From Andreprevotia chitinilytica DSM 18519 (GTDB lineage Bacteria; Pseudomonadota; Gammaproteobacteria; Burkholderiales; Chitinibacteraceae), in NCBI RefSeq assembly GCF_000711875.1, contig NZ_JONM01000011.1:1-64000 (forward strand): DNA of 64,000 nt, in the 5' to 3' direction. Position 1 is the stretch's first letter. Every line of letters begins with the position of its first letter. The notes under the pieces were generated by a model that saw nothing but the letters and a program-made list of their open reading frames with translations, ran no database searches and had not been told where the DNA came from. A program made the translations under genes and the position numbers. Of the stretch, positions 16,075 to 25,254 are shown one piece after another.

Positions 16075-17116
16075 TACCCGACCACAACTCAGCCTCCAAC
16101 AGCTCTGGGTCGTGCTCTAGCACGCCGGCCCGGCTGGTCCAGCGCGTGCCGTCCTGCAACGCCCGATGAAACTTGGTGCGCCCGAAGCGGGCATCGCTGA
16201 AATCGGCGTGTTGCACATCGGCGTATGAGAAATCGGCATAGGTCAGCTCGGTGTGGCAAAAGCGTGCGCGGCTGCACTGGGCGTGATGAAACAGCGCCTG
16301 TGTGAGCCGCGCGCCGGAAAAATCCGCGCCGGCCAACTGTGCTTTGGCCCAGATGCTTTGCTCGAATTGCCCGTGCCGTAGCGAAGCCCCATCCAGATTG
16401 GCCTCGGCGAACAGTGCATGCGGCGCATGCGCGCCATCCAGCCGTGCGCCCTTGAGCAGCGCGCCCTTGAACATGCAGCGCGGCAATTGCGCGGTAGAAA
16501 AATCACAGCCGGTCAGGTCGGCTTCGACAAACTGGCAGGTGGGTAAAGTCAAACCAGCGAACACTGCACCGGCCAGATTGGCGTGGACGAAGAACACCAT
16601 GTCCAGCCGCGCGTCCGCCCACTGCGCGCCACGCAAATCCTGTTTCAGGAACACGGATTTGCTAAGACGGGCGGCGGTGAAATCCAGCGCGCCGGCACTG
16701 CATTCGGTGATGGTCAGCGTTTCCGCGCTCACACCTTGCAACACCAGACCACTGATCTGACTGCGCATGATGATGGCATCGCTCAATTCGGCGCGCCGCA
16801 GACTGCCGCCACGCAGATCGCACGCCAGAAAATTAGCATCATTGGCCAAGGTGTCATCCATGCAAACGCCGGTCAGGCAGCATTCGTGCCAGAAGGTCTT
16901 GCGCAGCGTGGCGCCGCTCAGCGTCGCGCCCTCGAACTGGCAGCCGGTGAACTGGCTTTCGGTCAGATCAGCTCCGGCCAGATGCGCACCACGAAAATCC
17001 ACCTGATCGAACATGCCGCCGGCCAGATCAAGCCCGTCCAATCTCAGGTCGCGACAATTCAGTCCGTTGATGTCCTCACCGTTGCGCACCAGTGCTTGCA
17101 GGGCTTCCGGGGTCAT
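16070..17116 (-). CDS. Pentapeptide-repeat protein, T6SS-associated
   Basis: A protein of 348 residues built almost wholly of pentapeptide repeats (A(D/N)LxG type, for example LDGLDLAGG, ADLTESQFTG, ANLDGASLRHG, LAGADFSGARL). These should form a right-handed quadrilateral beta-helix from about residue 15 to 325. The ATG at 17116 overlaps the TGA of the DUF2169 gene (ATGA), showing translational coupling. Pentapeptide proteins in T6SS spike modules may act as adaptors or as cargo; I cannot tell which. No catalytic domain is attached. Confidence 0.82.
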   Translation of the reverse strand: MTPEALQALVRNGEDINGLNCRDLRLDGLDLAGGMFDQVDFRGAHLAGADLTESQFTGCQFEGATLSGATLRKTFWHECCLTGVCMDDTLANDANFLACDLRGGSLRRAELSDAIIMRSQISGLVLQGVSAETLTITECSAGALDFTAARLSKSVFLKQDLRGAQWADARLDMVFFVHANLAGAVFAGLTLPTCQFVEADLTGCDFSTAQLPRCMFKGALLKGARLDGAHAPHALFAEANLDGASLRHGQFEQSIWAKAQLAGADFSGARLTQALFHHAQCSRARFCHTELTYADFSYADVQHADFSDARFGRTKFHRALQDGTRWTSRAGVLEHDPELLEAELWSGT

Positions 17117-19812
17117 GCGGCCTCCGTGCGGCGTGGGTGGATTTTGGCAAGGCGCGTGTAAGCGCCATCGAACAAGGTGGATGCATCCGTCAGCGTCTGG
17201 GCCAGATCGGTCTGGAACAGATTGGTCCGGCGCAGATCGCAGGCACGCAGGTCGGCTTTTTGCAAAATGGCCTGCATCAGATTGGCACCGACAGCATCCG
17301 CCCCCAGCAAGGACGTGCGCATGAACAGACAACCCGTCGCCTGCAGCCCTCGCAGGTTGGCACCCCGCATATCCGCACCGGAAAAATCCACATCGCACGC
17401 AGTCGCGCCGGTGAATGCGGCCTGTTGCAAGGCCATCTCGCGGAAGTTGCTTTGCACGATGCGGGCGTTGGAAAAATCCGCCGCATTGAGCGTGGTGCGG
17501 TCAGCCATGGCGCAGGTGGTAAGACGCGCATCGTTAAAACGCACCCCATCGGCATGGGTGTTGACCAGCGCGCAATCGAGCAAGCTGGCACGCTCGAAGC
17601 CAACGTCGTCCAGCGTGCTTTCGAGGAAGACGGTTTTTGCCAGCGCAGCGTCTGCAAAGTGCACCGCTTGCAGGGTGACCAGGCGGAAGAAGAGACCATC
17701 CAGCCGTGCGCCATTGAAGCGACAGCGCGTGATGGCGGTTTCATTTATCAACGACCCCTCAAACCGCGCACCGGAGAAATCGCAATCGGCAATGGTGGCT
17801 TCATCCCATTGGGTGTCGGCAAGGTTGGCATCGTCAAAGCGGGCGTGCTCTGCGTTCGCGCCGGCAAAGCTGGCACGCTGGCAATTCGCACCAACAAAGC
17901 TCGCCCCGGCCAACTTGGTACGGGCAACAACGGCTTCGGTCAAATCAGCCCCGTCCAGACGGGCATCACACAGGTTGGCGCTTTCCAGCACTGCTTGACG
18001 GAAAATCGCACCGCGCAAATCCAGCCCGGATAAATCCGCGCCACTCAGATCCTGACCGGTGAAATCCCGCGTGGTGCGGTAGGTTTCCTCTACCTGCTTG
18101 CGTAGTATGGCGGCTTTGAAGTTGTCCAGCGACGGCGCGGCCGAGAAAGACATGACCGAATGCAGATACAGCTTGTGGACCTGGCTTTTGCGCTGGCTGG
18201 CATCGGTGAGCCAGTTGGCCGGGGTTGCCGACGTGTTGCCAGCCACGCGCTCCTCTGCGTGGGCCAACTGGATGGATTCTTCCATCCGGGTTTGCATGCT
18301 GGCAAAGGTCTGGGTGGGGTCGGTGGCCGGGATGGGTGCTTTGGGCATGGCTTGCGGCTTCTGTCCGGCCATTTTCTCCATCATGGTCAGTTGATCCAGT
18401 ACCGCATGCATGCCGGGCCGGGACAATTCATCCGGCGTGGATTCTGCGACGATCTGCTCGCGTATTTGCTGGAAAGCGGCGCGCATTTCGGCACGCTCCG
18501 CGGCCTCGCCTTCTTGCTGCCTGAGCATGAATTCCGGCAGCTCATCCAGGTTACACGGCAAGGCAGCACGCTCATCCGGCAGCGGCGGCAATACGGTGGC
18601 CGGGTCAACACCTTCCGCGCGCAGCTCCTGCTCCAACCTGATACGATCATTGGCTAGGCGGCGGCGCAAATTGCGTTCCATCGGTCCCGGCTCGCGCTGG
18701 AACAGGGTGTCTTCGTTGGGGAGGATCGGGCCCAACGGCACGCCATCGGGGAGCAAATCCCGATCACGAAACGCATAAAACTGCCCGTGATCCGGGTCTA
18801 TCCGTTGCAGCAGTACAGACTGGTAATGCGCCAGCGGTTTGGGCTGGTGGATATGCTCCAGCGCCGGCATCAGCCGTAGCACATCATGCGCATCGTCTTC
18901 ACCGATTGCAGCGGCCCCATGCCAGATCAGCACTGCCTCTTTGCGATGCGGAAAGAACCACGCCGTGGTCAGCGGCAACGTCATTGCCTCGGTAACTTCC
19001 TCGCCACCTACCCGCCGCACGATCAGGCAACGGCCTTGCCATTCCGGCAAGCGGCCTTCGATCAGCGGCTCTTGCGGATGCATGTTCCACAAGTGGTACG
19101 GTGCGCCGGCCAGCGATACACCAGCGGGGAATTGCTGGTCTTCCGGCGCGGCATTGAACGCCCGCCAATCCAGTGATGGTGCAAAGGCCGGGTAATGTTG
19201 CTCCAGCCACTTGGCATCGTATTGGCCAAGCTTGGCCAGCCGTTGCGGCCAGGCGAAATCGATCGAGCCAAAACCGGCCGGGTCTGACGGGGCGTGACGC
19301 GGCGAGCCGATCAACCGCCCCGCTGATTCCACATTGGGCAGGCGGCGTACCTGCCGGCCGGCGACCTCTTCCTGGCCATGCCCGCGCCCAAGCGGGTTGC
19401 GCAGGTATTCCGGCCCGCCATAGGCATTGGCCCAGCCCAGCGGCATGCTCTCGAACGGCAGCGGAGTCGTCGCGCCGCCCGCCAACCAGTAGCGATCGCC
19501 GAAAACCAGCAGGCTTTTGTCGATGTCGCCCACTTGCGCCCGCACGGCGCAGCGGGTCTTGTCGTGCTGGTGGTTCGTCGTGGCGTAGCCGGAGACAAGG
19601 AATTCGGCCTGCCGCTTGGGCATCGCCAAGTCCAGCACGGCGTTCTCCCCAAGCTCTTCCGTCAGCACCGGCCACATGGATTGCTCGGACAACAAACGCG
19701 GCGCAGCTTCCAGCGTAATATGGGCGTAAATGGCAATGCCGAGCTGATCCCGCTGCTGCCAGCGGAACGGACGCTGCAGGATGCCAAGCCGGAACGGTTT
19801 GACGATCTTCAT
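17113..19812 (-). CDS. DUF2169 domain / pentapeptide-repeat fusion, T6SS spike adaptor
   Basis: A protein of 899 residues. The N-terminal ~330 residues match DUF2169 (MKIVKPFRLGILQRPFRW, LVFGDRYWLAGGATTPLPFESMP, YGGPEYLRNPLGRG). DUF2169 is linked to T6SS and, in studied systems, helps load PAAR-linked effectors on the spike. A helical linker (about 380-560) carries PTQTFASMQTRMEES. From about 570 onward it is pentapeptide repeats (LSGADLSGLDLRGA, ANLCDARLDGADL). It overlaps the next gene by ATGA and is overlapped by the small membrane-protein gene upstream in the same way, so three genes are coupled. Confidence 0.85.
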   Translation of the reverse strand: MKIVKPFRLGILQRPFRWQQRDQLGIAIYAHITLEAAPRLLSEQSMWPVLTEELGENAVLDLAMPKRQAEFLVSGYATTNHQHDKTRCAVRAQVGDIDKSLLVFGDRYWLAGGATTPLPFESMPLGWANAYGGPEYLRNPLGRGHGQEEVAGRQVRRLPNVESAGRLIGSPRHAPSDPAGFGSIDFAWPQRLAKLGQYDAKWLEQHYPAFAPSLDWRAFNAAPEDQQFPAGVSLAGAPYHLWNMHPQEPLIEGRLPEWQGRCLIVRRVGGEEVTEAMTLPLTTAWFFPHRKEAVLIWHGAAAIGEDDAHDVLRLMPALEHIHQPKPLAHYQSVLLQRIDPDHGQFYAFRDRDLLPDGVPLGPILPNEDTLFQREPGPMERNLRRRLANDRIRLEQELRAEGVDPATVLPPLPDERAALPCNLDELPEFMLRQQEGEAAERAEMRAAFQQIREQIVAESTPDELSRPGMHAVLDQLTMMEKMAGQKPQAMPKAPIPATDPTQTFASMQTRMEESIQLAHAEERVAGNTSATPANWLTDASQRKSQVHKLYLHSVMSFSAAPSLDNFKAAILRKQVEETYRTTRDFTGQDLSGADLSGLDLRGAIFRQAVLESANLCDARLDGADLTEAVVARTKLAGASFVGANCQRASFAGANAEHARFDDANLADTQWDEATIADCDFSGARFEGSLINETAITRCRFNGARLDGLFFRLVTLQAVHFADAALAKTVFLESTLDDVGFERASLLDCALVNTHADGVRFNDARLTTCAMADRTTLNAADFSNARIVQSNFREMALQQAAFTGATACDVDFSGADMRGANLRGLQATGCLFMRTSLLGADAVGANLMQAILQKADLRACDLRRTNLFQTDLAQTLTDASTLFDGAYTRLAKIHPRRTEAA

Positions 19813-20171
19813 GCCGCCACATCCGCCGCTTGCGAGAAATCGATCAACGCCTTGTCGGTCACCGGATCAACCCGCAACGCCACCCGGCTGCCCGGCTGCG
19901 CGCGCGGTACTTCGACCACTTGCAGGATTTGCTCCAGCTCGCGAGTGTGGGTCGGGTCTGCCACGTCAGCTAGCTTTAGCCGACACTCCGGATTGTCGTT
20001 GATGAAACGACCGGTTTGCTCCAATGACTGCACGATGGCGTATTCCAGCCGGCCATGTTGCAGAAGATGCTGTGCGGCTTTGTTAAGTCGCAGCAACTTT
20101 GTCAGTTTCCAGGTCAAGGCAATCACGACGATGGCCAAGTAAATCCAGGCTGTAATGTGTATCCAGTTCAT
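19809..20171 (-). CDS. Small membrane-anchored protein, T6SS-associated, unknown
   Basis: About 120 residues. One N-terminal transmembrane helix (ITAWIYLAIVVIALTWKL) is followed by a short helical part and a soluble domain ending in LQVVEVPRAQPGSRVALRVDPV. The P-x-G-x-x-V-x-x-R-x-D-P ending recalls a family of small bacterial beta-domain proteins without known function. ATG at 20171 is preferred; a GTG four codons upstream is possible. It lies between vgrG and the DUF2169 gene, overlapping the latter by ATGA. Placement next to vgrG makes an immunity protein or inner-membrane factor conceivable, with no direct support. Confidence 0.65.
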   Translation of the reverse strand: MNWIHITAWIYLAIVVIALTWKLTKLLRLNKAAQHLLQHGRLEYAIVQSLEQTGRFINDNPECRLKLADVADPTHTRELEQILQVVEVPRAQPGSRVALRVDPVTDKALIDFSQAADVAA

Positions 20172-20192
20172 ATCAATCCGCACGAGAAAAGA

Positions 20193-22547
20193 TCACAGCA
20201 TGACGTGGAAGACGGAATTCGAAATCCATCCCCCTTTTTTTTCAAGCTCGATCAATTTGTTCTTGCTATCCAGTGTCGTATCCGTAAATTTGAAAAGTCC
20301 AAGGTCTTTTTTGAATGCGTACATATCTGTTTTCTGAACATAGAGGCTCAACGCCTTGCCATAGCCGGCAGCGCTCAGTGTCACCCAGGAATTCTTGAAA
20401 ATCTCGACGACTTCCAGTTTCACCGGCGTAAACGTGTAATCCATATTGGTTGATTTGGCACTGACCTTTGGTGCCGATATCGTGATTTTCTGCGGCGAAG
20501 TGACCTTGATGTCACCACTCGTCGCAGTGATCGTGATATCGCCAGTGTCAGACGTTACATCGATATTCGTTTTGGCCTTGATACTCACCCCACCGTCAGC
20601 TGAATCAATCCCTACACTGCTCTTGCCGTGAACCAGAAAATCCGTATCGGTTTTGTGTTCTTCTTTCTTGTTATTGAATGTGACCGTGTTATTCAATACG
20701 TTATGAATAACGTCATTCTGCCCATTGAACGTATACAGCTTTTCATAAGTACCCGTATAGGGGCCTTCAACTTGTTCAACCTGCGTGCCTTTGACGGTAT
20801 TTTCTTCACCTTCGCCCACATAGAAAGTATGGTGTTTATCCACCGTTTCCTTGTAATAGCCATGCACCGTTTTATCCAGATAGCCCTGAACCACTTCCGT
20901 CTGGTCACCCTGCACCTGCTGCGTATGATTCTGCTGAACCGCCACAAAAGAATTGCCCCCCACCGACTTGCTGTAATTCAAGCCGACGGTTTTGGAGTAA
21001 TTCACCCCCACCGTATGGGTGGCGTCATTCTCTACCGTCACCAAATGATCTTTCTCGGCATGCAGCCACAACTGCTCCCCGCCCGGCTGATCTTCAAACC
21101 GGATCGCGTTGGCATTGGCCGGTGAGCCTTTCACCGAGCGGCTGACGAAGCCACTTTGCGTGGCGCTGGCCGGCAGGCCGAAGGGTGGCATCTGGTCGGC
21201 GTTGTAGGTGCTGCCCATCACGATGGGGCGGTCGGGCTCGCCGGCGATGAAGTCGACGATCACCTCTTGCCCCACGCGCGGGATGTGGATGCCGCCGAAG
21301 CTCGAGCCGGCCCAGCCGCTGGCGACGCGTACCCAGCACGAGCTGTTTTCGTCCATCAGGCCGTAGCGGTCCCAGCGGAATTGCACCTTGATGCGGCCGT
21401 ATTGGTCGGTCCAGATTTCCTCGCCGGGCGGGCCGACCACCACGGCGGTTTGCGGGCCGTTGGTGCGCGGTTTGGGCGTTACGCGTTGTGGGCGGTAGGG
21501 CAAGCTGGTCGGCTGGGTGACGAAATCGAATTCGTAATACGCCGTTTCAACACTGCTGGCATAGCCGGGCTCACGCAGCCGGTAGGTCGTGCTCACTACC
21601 AGATATTCGCGGTTGGCTTCCAGCCGTGGGCAGTTGCGCAGGGTGAAGCGATAACCGGGCGCGAGGCCGCGGGCGGTAGCGTGGCCTTCGTCGCGTTGGC
21701 GCTCGGCTTGCAGCTCTTCCAGCCGGATGCGGCTGTAGTGATCCGATTCGCCGTGGTCGCTGTAGCCGCCCAGCCAGTCGTAGATTTCATACTGGCTGTG
21801 ATCGTGCGCGGCCGGGTTGCTGCGCTGGTTCTGCAGCTTCGCGCGCGGTTTGGTGAAGTTGTAATCGTCGGTCACGTAGCTGCCGGGTGCGATTTCCTCG
21901 GCCACCTGATAGACATCGATGCATTCTTCTTGCGCGGTGACGGCGCGGTCGGCGGCGAAGAACGGCACGCTGTCGTAACCGGGGAAGACTGCGTGCGTGC
22001 CGATATCGTCGGCCAGCACCAGCGTGTGGCTGCCCTGCGCGTGCTTGAAGTAGTAATAGATGCCTTCGTGTTCCATCAGCCGGCTGACGAAGGCGAAGTC
22101 AGTTTCCTGATACTGCACGCAGTAGCCCCACTGCCGGTAACTGCCGGTAAGGCTTTGCTCGACGGCGAAGCCGTATTCGCCCAGCACCGTCTGCAGGATT
22201 TGCGGCACGGTCTGGTTCTGGAAAATCTTGCAGTCCTGCGTGCGGGTGAGCAGCCATAGCCAGGGGCGAACGGTGGCGCGGTAGCGATAGAGCCGCGCGA
22301 CGTCGTCCTCGCGCCCGACCAGCACGCACCGCGCCACGATGCCATCCAGATAGCGCTGGCCACCGTCGCCGGTTTCGATCTCCAGCGTCAGCGACTTGCC
22401 CAACAGCGCCTTGAGATCGAGCGAGTGGCTCTCCGACAACAGCTCGACCTCGAATTCGAACAGTTCCGACAGCGCCTCCGTGCCGTTCATGGCGCGGAAC
22501 TGCAGGGCGTCGCCCAGCGGGGTGTGTGCCTTGACGATGCGGCTCAT
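20193..22547 (-). CDS. vgrG: Type VI secretion spike protein VgrG (TssI)
   Basis: A spike protein of 784 residues that trimerises at the tip of the Hcp tube. The gp27-like part runs to about residue 370 (MSRIVKAHTPLGDALQFRAMN, DFAFVSRLMEHEGIYYYF). The gp5 OB part follows (EEIWTDQYGRIKVQFRWDR, CWVRVASGWAGSSFGG, VDFIAGEPDRP). The needle contains repeats such as YSKTVGLNYSKSVGG, then a DUF2345-like segment and an ~85-residue C-terminal tail (YTFTPVKLEVVEIFKNSW to the end). The 3' third is visibly more AT-rich than the rest. AGGAG precedes the start. It lies between clpV and the spike-adaptor genes. Confidence 0.95.
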   Translation of the reverse strand: MSRIVKAHTPLGDALQFRAMNGTEALSELFEFEVELLSESHSLDLKALLGKSLTLEIETGDGGQRYLDGIVARCVLVGREDDVARLYRYRATVRPWLWLLTRTQDCKIFQNQTVPQILQTVLGEYGFAVEQSLTGSYRQWGYCVQYQETDFAFVSRLMEHEGIYYYFKHAQGSHTLVLADDIGTHAVFPGYDSVPFFAADRAVTAQEECIDVYQVAEEIAPGSYVTDDYNFTKPRAKLQNQRSNPAAHDHSQYEIYDWLGGYSDHGESDHYSRIRLEELQAERQRDEGHATARGLAPGYRFTLRNCPRLEANREYLVVSTTYRLREPGYASSVETAYYEFDFVTQPTSLPYRPQRVTPKPRTNGPQTAVVVGPPGEEIWTDQYGRIKVQFRWDRYGLMDENSSCWVRVASGWAGSSFGGIHIPRVGQEVIVDFIAGEPDRPIVMGSTYNADQMPPFGLPASATQSGFVSRSVKGSPANANAIRFEDQPGGEQLWLHAEKDHLVTVENDATHTVGVNYSKTVGLNYSKSVGGNSFVAVQQNHTQQVQGDQTEVVQGYLDKTVHGYYKETVDKHHTFYVGEGEENTVKGTQVEQVEGPYTGTYEKLYTFNGQNDVIHNVLNNTVTFNNKKEEHKTDTDFLVHGKSSVGIDSADGGVSIKAKTNIDVTSDTGDITITATSGDIKVTSPQKITISAPKVSAKSTNMDYTFTPVKLEVVEIFKNSWVTLSAAGYGKALSLYVQKTDMYAFKKDLGLFKFTDTTLDSKNKLIELEKKGGWISNSVFHVML

Positions 22548-22563
22548 GCATTTCTCCTGTCGT

Positions 22564-25254
22564 TCATACGGTCAGCGCGGTTTCGGTGGCGTTCGGTGTG
22601 GCGTGCGGCGTGGTGCCGGCATGATCAAAGCGGTAAATAAATTCGCCCTCTGCCGCATCCAGCGTGACCTCAGCCAGTGCATCACCTTCACCGGTGCGCA
22701 GCAACAATTCGCGGCTGATATGCGGCAGCACGGTGTGGGTGAGGATGGCATCGACCATGCGCCCGCCCGATTCCACCTCGGTGCAACGTGCGCTCACCAG
22801 CTGCACCGCAGCCGGGGTGTAGTGGAAGGCGATGGCGTGGTTGTCCTGCAGGCGGCGGCCGATGCGCGCCAGCTGCAGCGCCACGATGCGCGCCAGCATG
22901 TCGTCCGATAGCGGGTAGTACGGCACCACCGATAGCCGCCCCAGCAAGGCGGCCGGGAAGGTTTGCAGCAAGGGGCCACGCAACGCGCCGGCCAGCGCTT
23001 CGGGCTCGGGCAGCAGTTCCGGGTCTTGGCAGAGCTGCATCAGCAGATCGCTGCCGACGTTGGAGGTCAGGATGATCACGGTGTTCTTGAAGTCGATGTA
23101 GCGGCCCTCGCCGTCTTCCATCCAGCCCTTGTCGAACACCTGAAAGAAGATTTCATGCACGTCCGGGTGGGCTTTTTCCACCTCGTCCAGCAGCACCACG
23201 CTGTATGGCCGACGGCGCACCGCCTCGGTCAGCACGCCGCCTTCGCCGTAGCCCACATAGCCGGGTGGCGCGCCCTTGAGCGTGCTGACGGTGTGCGCTT
23301 CCTGGAATTCGCTCATGTTGATGGTGATCAGGTTCTGCTCGCCGCCGTACAGCGTCTCGGCCAGCGCCAGTGCGGTTTCGGTCTTGCCGACGCCGGATGG
23401 CCCAGCCAGCAGGAACACGCCGACCGGCTTGTTCGGGTCATCCAGCCGCGCCCGGGCGGTCTGCACCCGCCGAGCAATAGCCTCCAGCCCATGGCGCTGG
23501 CCGATCACGCGGGCGTTGAGCGTATCGGCGAGGTTGAGCACCGCGGCGGCTTCGTCCTTGACCATGCGGCCGACCGGAATGCCAGTCCAATCCGCGACGA
23601 CAGCCGCAACGGCGTTGGCATCGACGGCGGGCAGAATCAGCGGTTCGTCTTGCTGGCGGGCGGCCAGCTGGGCCAGCGTCAACTCCAGCTCGGCCAGCCA
23701 GTTATCGCGCTCGATGCTACTGGTGCCGGTATCGCCGGCGTCGGCCAGCTGGCTGCGCAACGCCAATACTTTGCTAGCCAGTGCGGCTTCATCACGCCAG
23801 CGGGCGGTGAGGCGCTCGCATTCGGCTTCTTCATCCAACAATTTCAACGCCAGCACATCCAGCCGCTTCGCGTCGCCTGCGCCCAGCTGGTATTCCCGCG
23901 CCACGATGCTTTGCTCCACGCGCAGCGCTTCGATGCGGCGTTGGCAGTCTTCCAGCACCGGTGGTTGCGCATGCTGGCTAACGGCGACGCGGGCACAAGC
24001 GGTATCGAGCAGGCTGACGGCTTTATCCGGCAACTGGCGCGCGGGAATGTAGCGATGCGATAGCGTGACCGCAGCGCGGATCGCCTCATCCAGCAGCAGC
24101 ACGTTGTGATGCAACGCCAGCTTGTCTGCCAGACCGCGCATCATCGTCAACGCCCGGGCTTCGTCCGGCTCGTGGATTTGCACCACCTGGAAACGCCGGG
24201 TCAGCGCCGGGTCTTTCTCGATGTATTTCTTGTACTCGGCCCAAGTGGTCGCGCCGATGGTGCGCAACTCGCCCCGCGCCAGCATCGGTTTGAGAAGGTT
24301 GGCAGCATCACCCGTGCCAGCCGCGCCGCCTGCGCCGATCAGCGTGTGGATTTCGTCGATGAACAGGATGATCGGGCGCGGGCTGGCCTGTACTTCGTCG
24401 ATCAGCTGGCGCAAGCGGCGCTCGAACTCGCCCTTCACGCCCGCGCCAGCCTGCAGCAGGCCGATATCCAGCAGATACAGCGCAACCTCGCGCAATGGCG
24501 GCGGGACTTCGCCAGCGGCGATGCGCAATGCCAAACCCTCGACCACGGCGGTCTTGCCCACGCCGGCCTCACCGGCCAGCAATGGGTTGTTCTGCCGACG
24601 GCGCAGCAGCACATCGATGATCTGGCGGATTTCCTCGTCGCGGCCCGTCACCGGGTCGATCTCGCCGGCCTGCGCTTTGGCGGTCAGATCGGTGGCGTAT
24701 TGCTTGAGCGCCTTGCCGCTGCCGGCATTTGCGCTGCCTTCCGCCGATGCTGCAGCTGGCGCAGCGCTGGCGGTGGTTTCAGGCGAGCCGGCCACGATGT
24801 CAGCCAGTTGATCGATCAACACATCCGGCAGCACGCGCTCGAATTCGCGGGAAATACCCACCAACACATGCCGCAGCGACGGTGTCTTGAGCAGCCCGAC
24901 CAGCAAGTGCGCGCCACGGATTTGCTGCGCATCGAATTTCAAACTGCCGTAGACCCAAGCACGCTCGACCGCGTCATCAATGTGGCCGGACAAATCGCTC
25001 ACCGCCCCTGCGCCACGCGGCAAGCGATCGAGCGCGGCGACCAGATCGCGCCCCAGCCGCTCGTCATCGAGCCGGAAATGCCGCGCCACATGGTGCAGAT
25101 CGGCATCCGGCCCTTGCCACAATTGATGCAGCCAGTGCGCCAGCTCCACATAGGGATTGCCACGCAGCCGGCAGAAGGCGGTGGCGCTTTCCAGCGCGGC
25201 GAACAGGTGCGGATCGAGCTTGCCGAACAGGGCGATGCGACTGATTTCAGACAT
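22564..25254 (-). CDS. clpV: T6SS sheath-recycling AAA+ ATPase ClpV (TssH)
   Basis: A ClpB-type ATPase of 896 residues that disassembles contracted TssB-TssC sheaths in the cytoplasm. The Clp_N domain (about 1-150) binds the sheath. The first AAA+ domain has Walker A GEAGVGKT at 228-235 and a Walker B ILFIDEIHTLIGAGG. A coiled middle domain follows. The second AAA+ domain has GPSGVGKTETALALAE, VVLLDEVEKAHPDV and the ClpB-type C-terminal D2-small domain. It overlaps the end of tssG by 8 bases and is followed 16 bases later by vgrG. Confidence 0.96.
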   Translation of the reverse strand: MSEISRIALFGKLDPHLFAALESATAFCRLRGNPYVELAHWLHQLWQGPDADLHHVARHFRLDDERLGRDLVAALDRLPRGAGAVSDLSGHIDDAVERAWVYGSLKFDAQQIRGAHLLVGLLKTPSLRHVLVGISREFERVLPDVLIDQLADIVAGSPETTASAAPAAASAEGSANAGSGKALKQYATDLTAKAQAGEIDPVTGRDEEIRQIIDVLLRRRQNNPLLAGEAGVGKTAVVEGLALRIAAGEVPPPLREVALYLLDIGLLQAGAGVKGEFERRLRQLIDEVQASPRPIILFIDEIHTLIGAGGAAGTGDAANLLKPMLARGELRTIGATTWAEYKKYIEKDPALTRRFQVVQIHEPDEARALTMMRGLADKLALHHNVLLLDEAIRAAVTLSHRYIPARQLPDKAVSLLDTACARVAVSQHAQPPVLEDCQRRIEALRVEQSIVAREYQLGAGDAKRLDVLALKLLDEEAECERLTARWRDEAALASKVLALRSQLADAGDTGTSSIERDNWLAELELTLAQLAARQQDEPLILPAVDANAVAAVVADWTGIPVGRMVKDEAAAVLNLADTLNARVIGQRHGLEAIARRVQTARARLDDPNKPVGVFLLAGPSGVGKTETALALAETLYGGEQNLITINMSEFQEAHTVSTLKGAPPGYVGYGEGGVLTEAVRRRPYSVVLLDEVEKAHPDVHEIFFQVFDKGWMEDGEGRYIDFKNTVIILTSNVGSDLLMQLCQDPELLPEPEALAGALRGPLLQTFPAALLGRLSVVPYYPLSDDMLARIVALQLARIGRRLQDNHAIAFHYTPAAVQLVSARCTEVESGGRMVDAILTHTVLPHISRELLLRTGEGDALAEVTLDAAEGEFIYRFDHAGTTPHATPNATETALTV

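Noticed and set aside
16070-17398. Longer start for the pentapeptide protein at 17398
   Set aside because: The extension overlaps the DUF2169 gene by nearly 290 bases; the ATG at 17116 forms a normal ATGA coupling.
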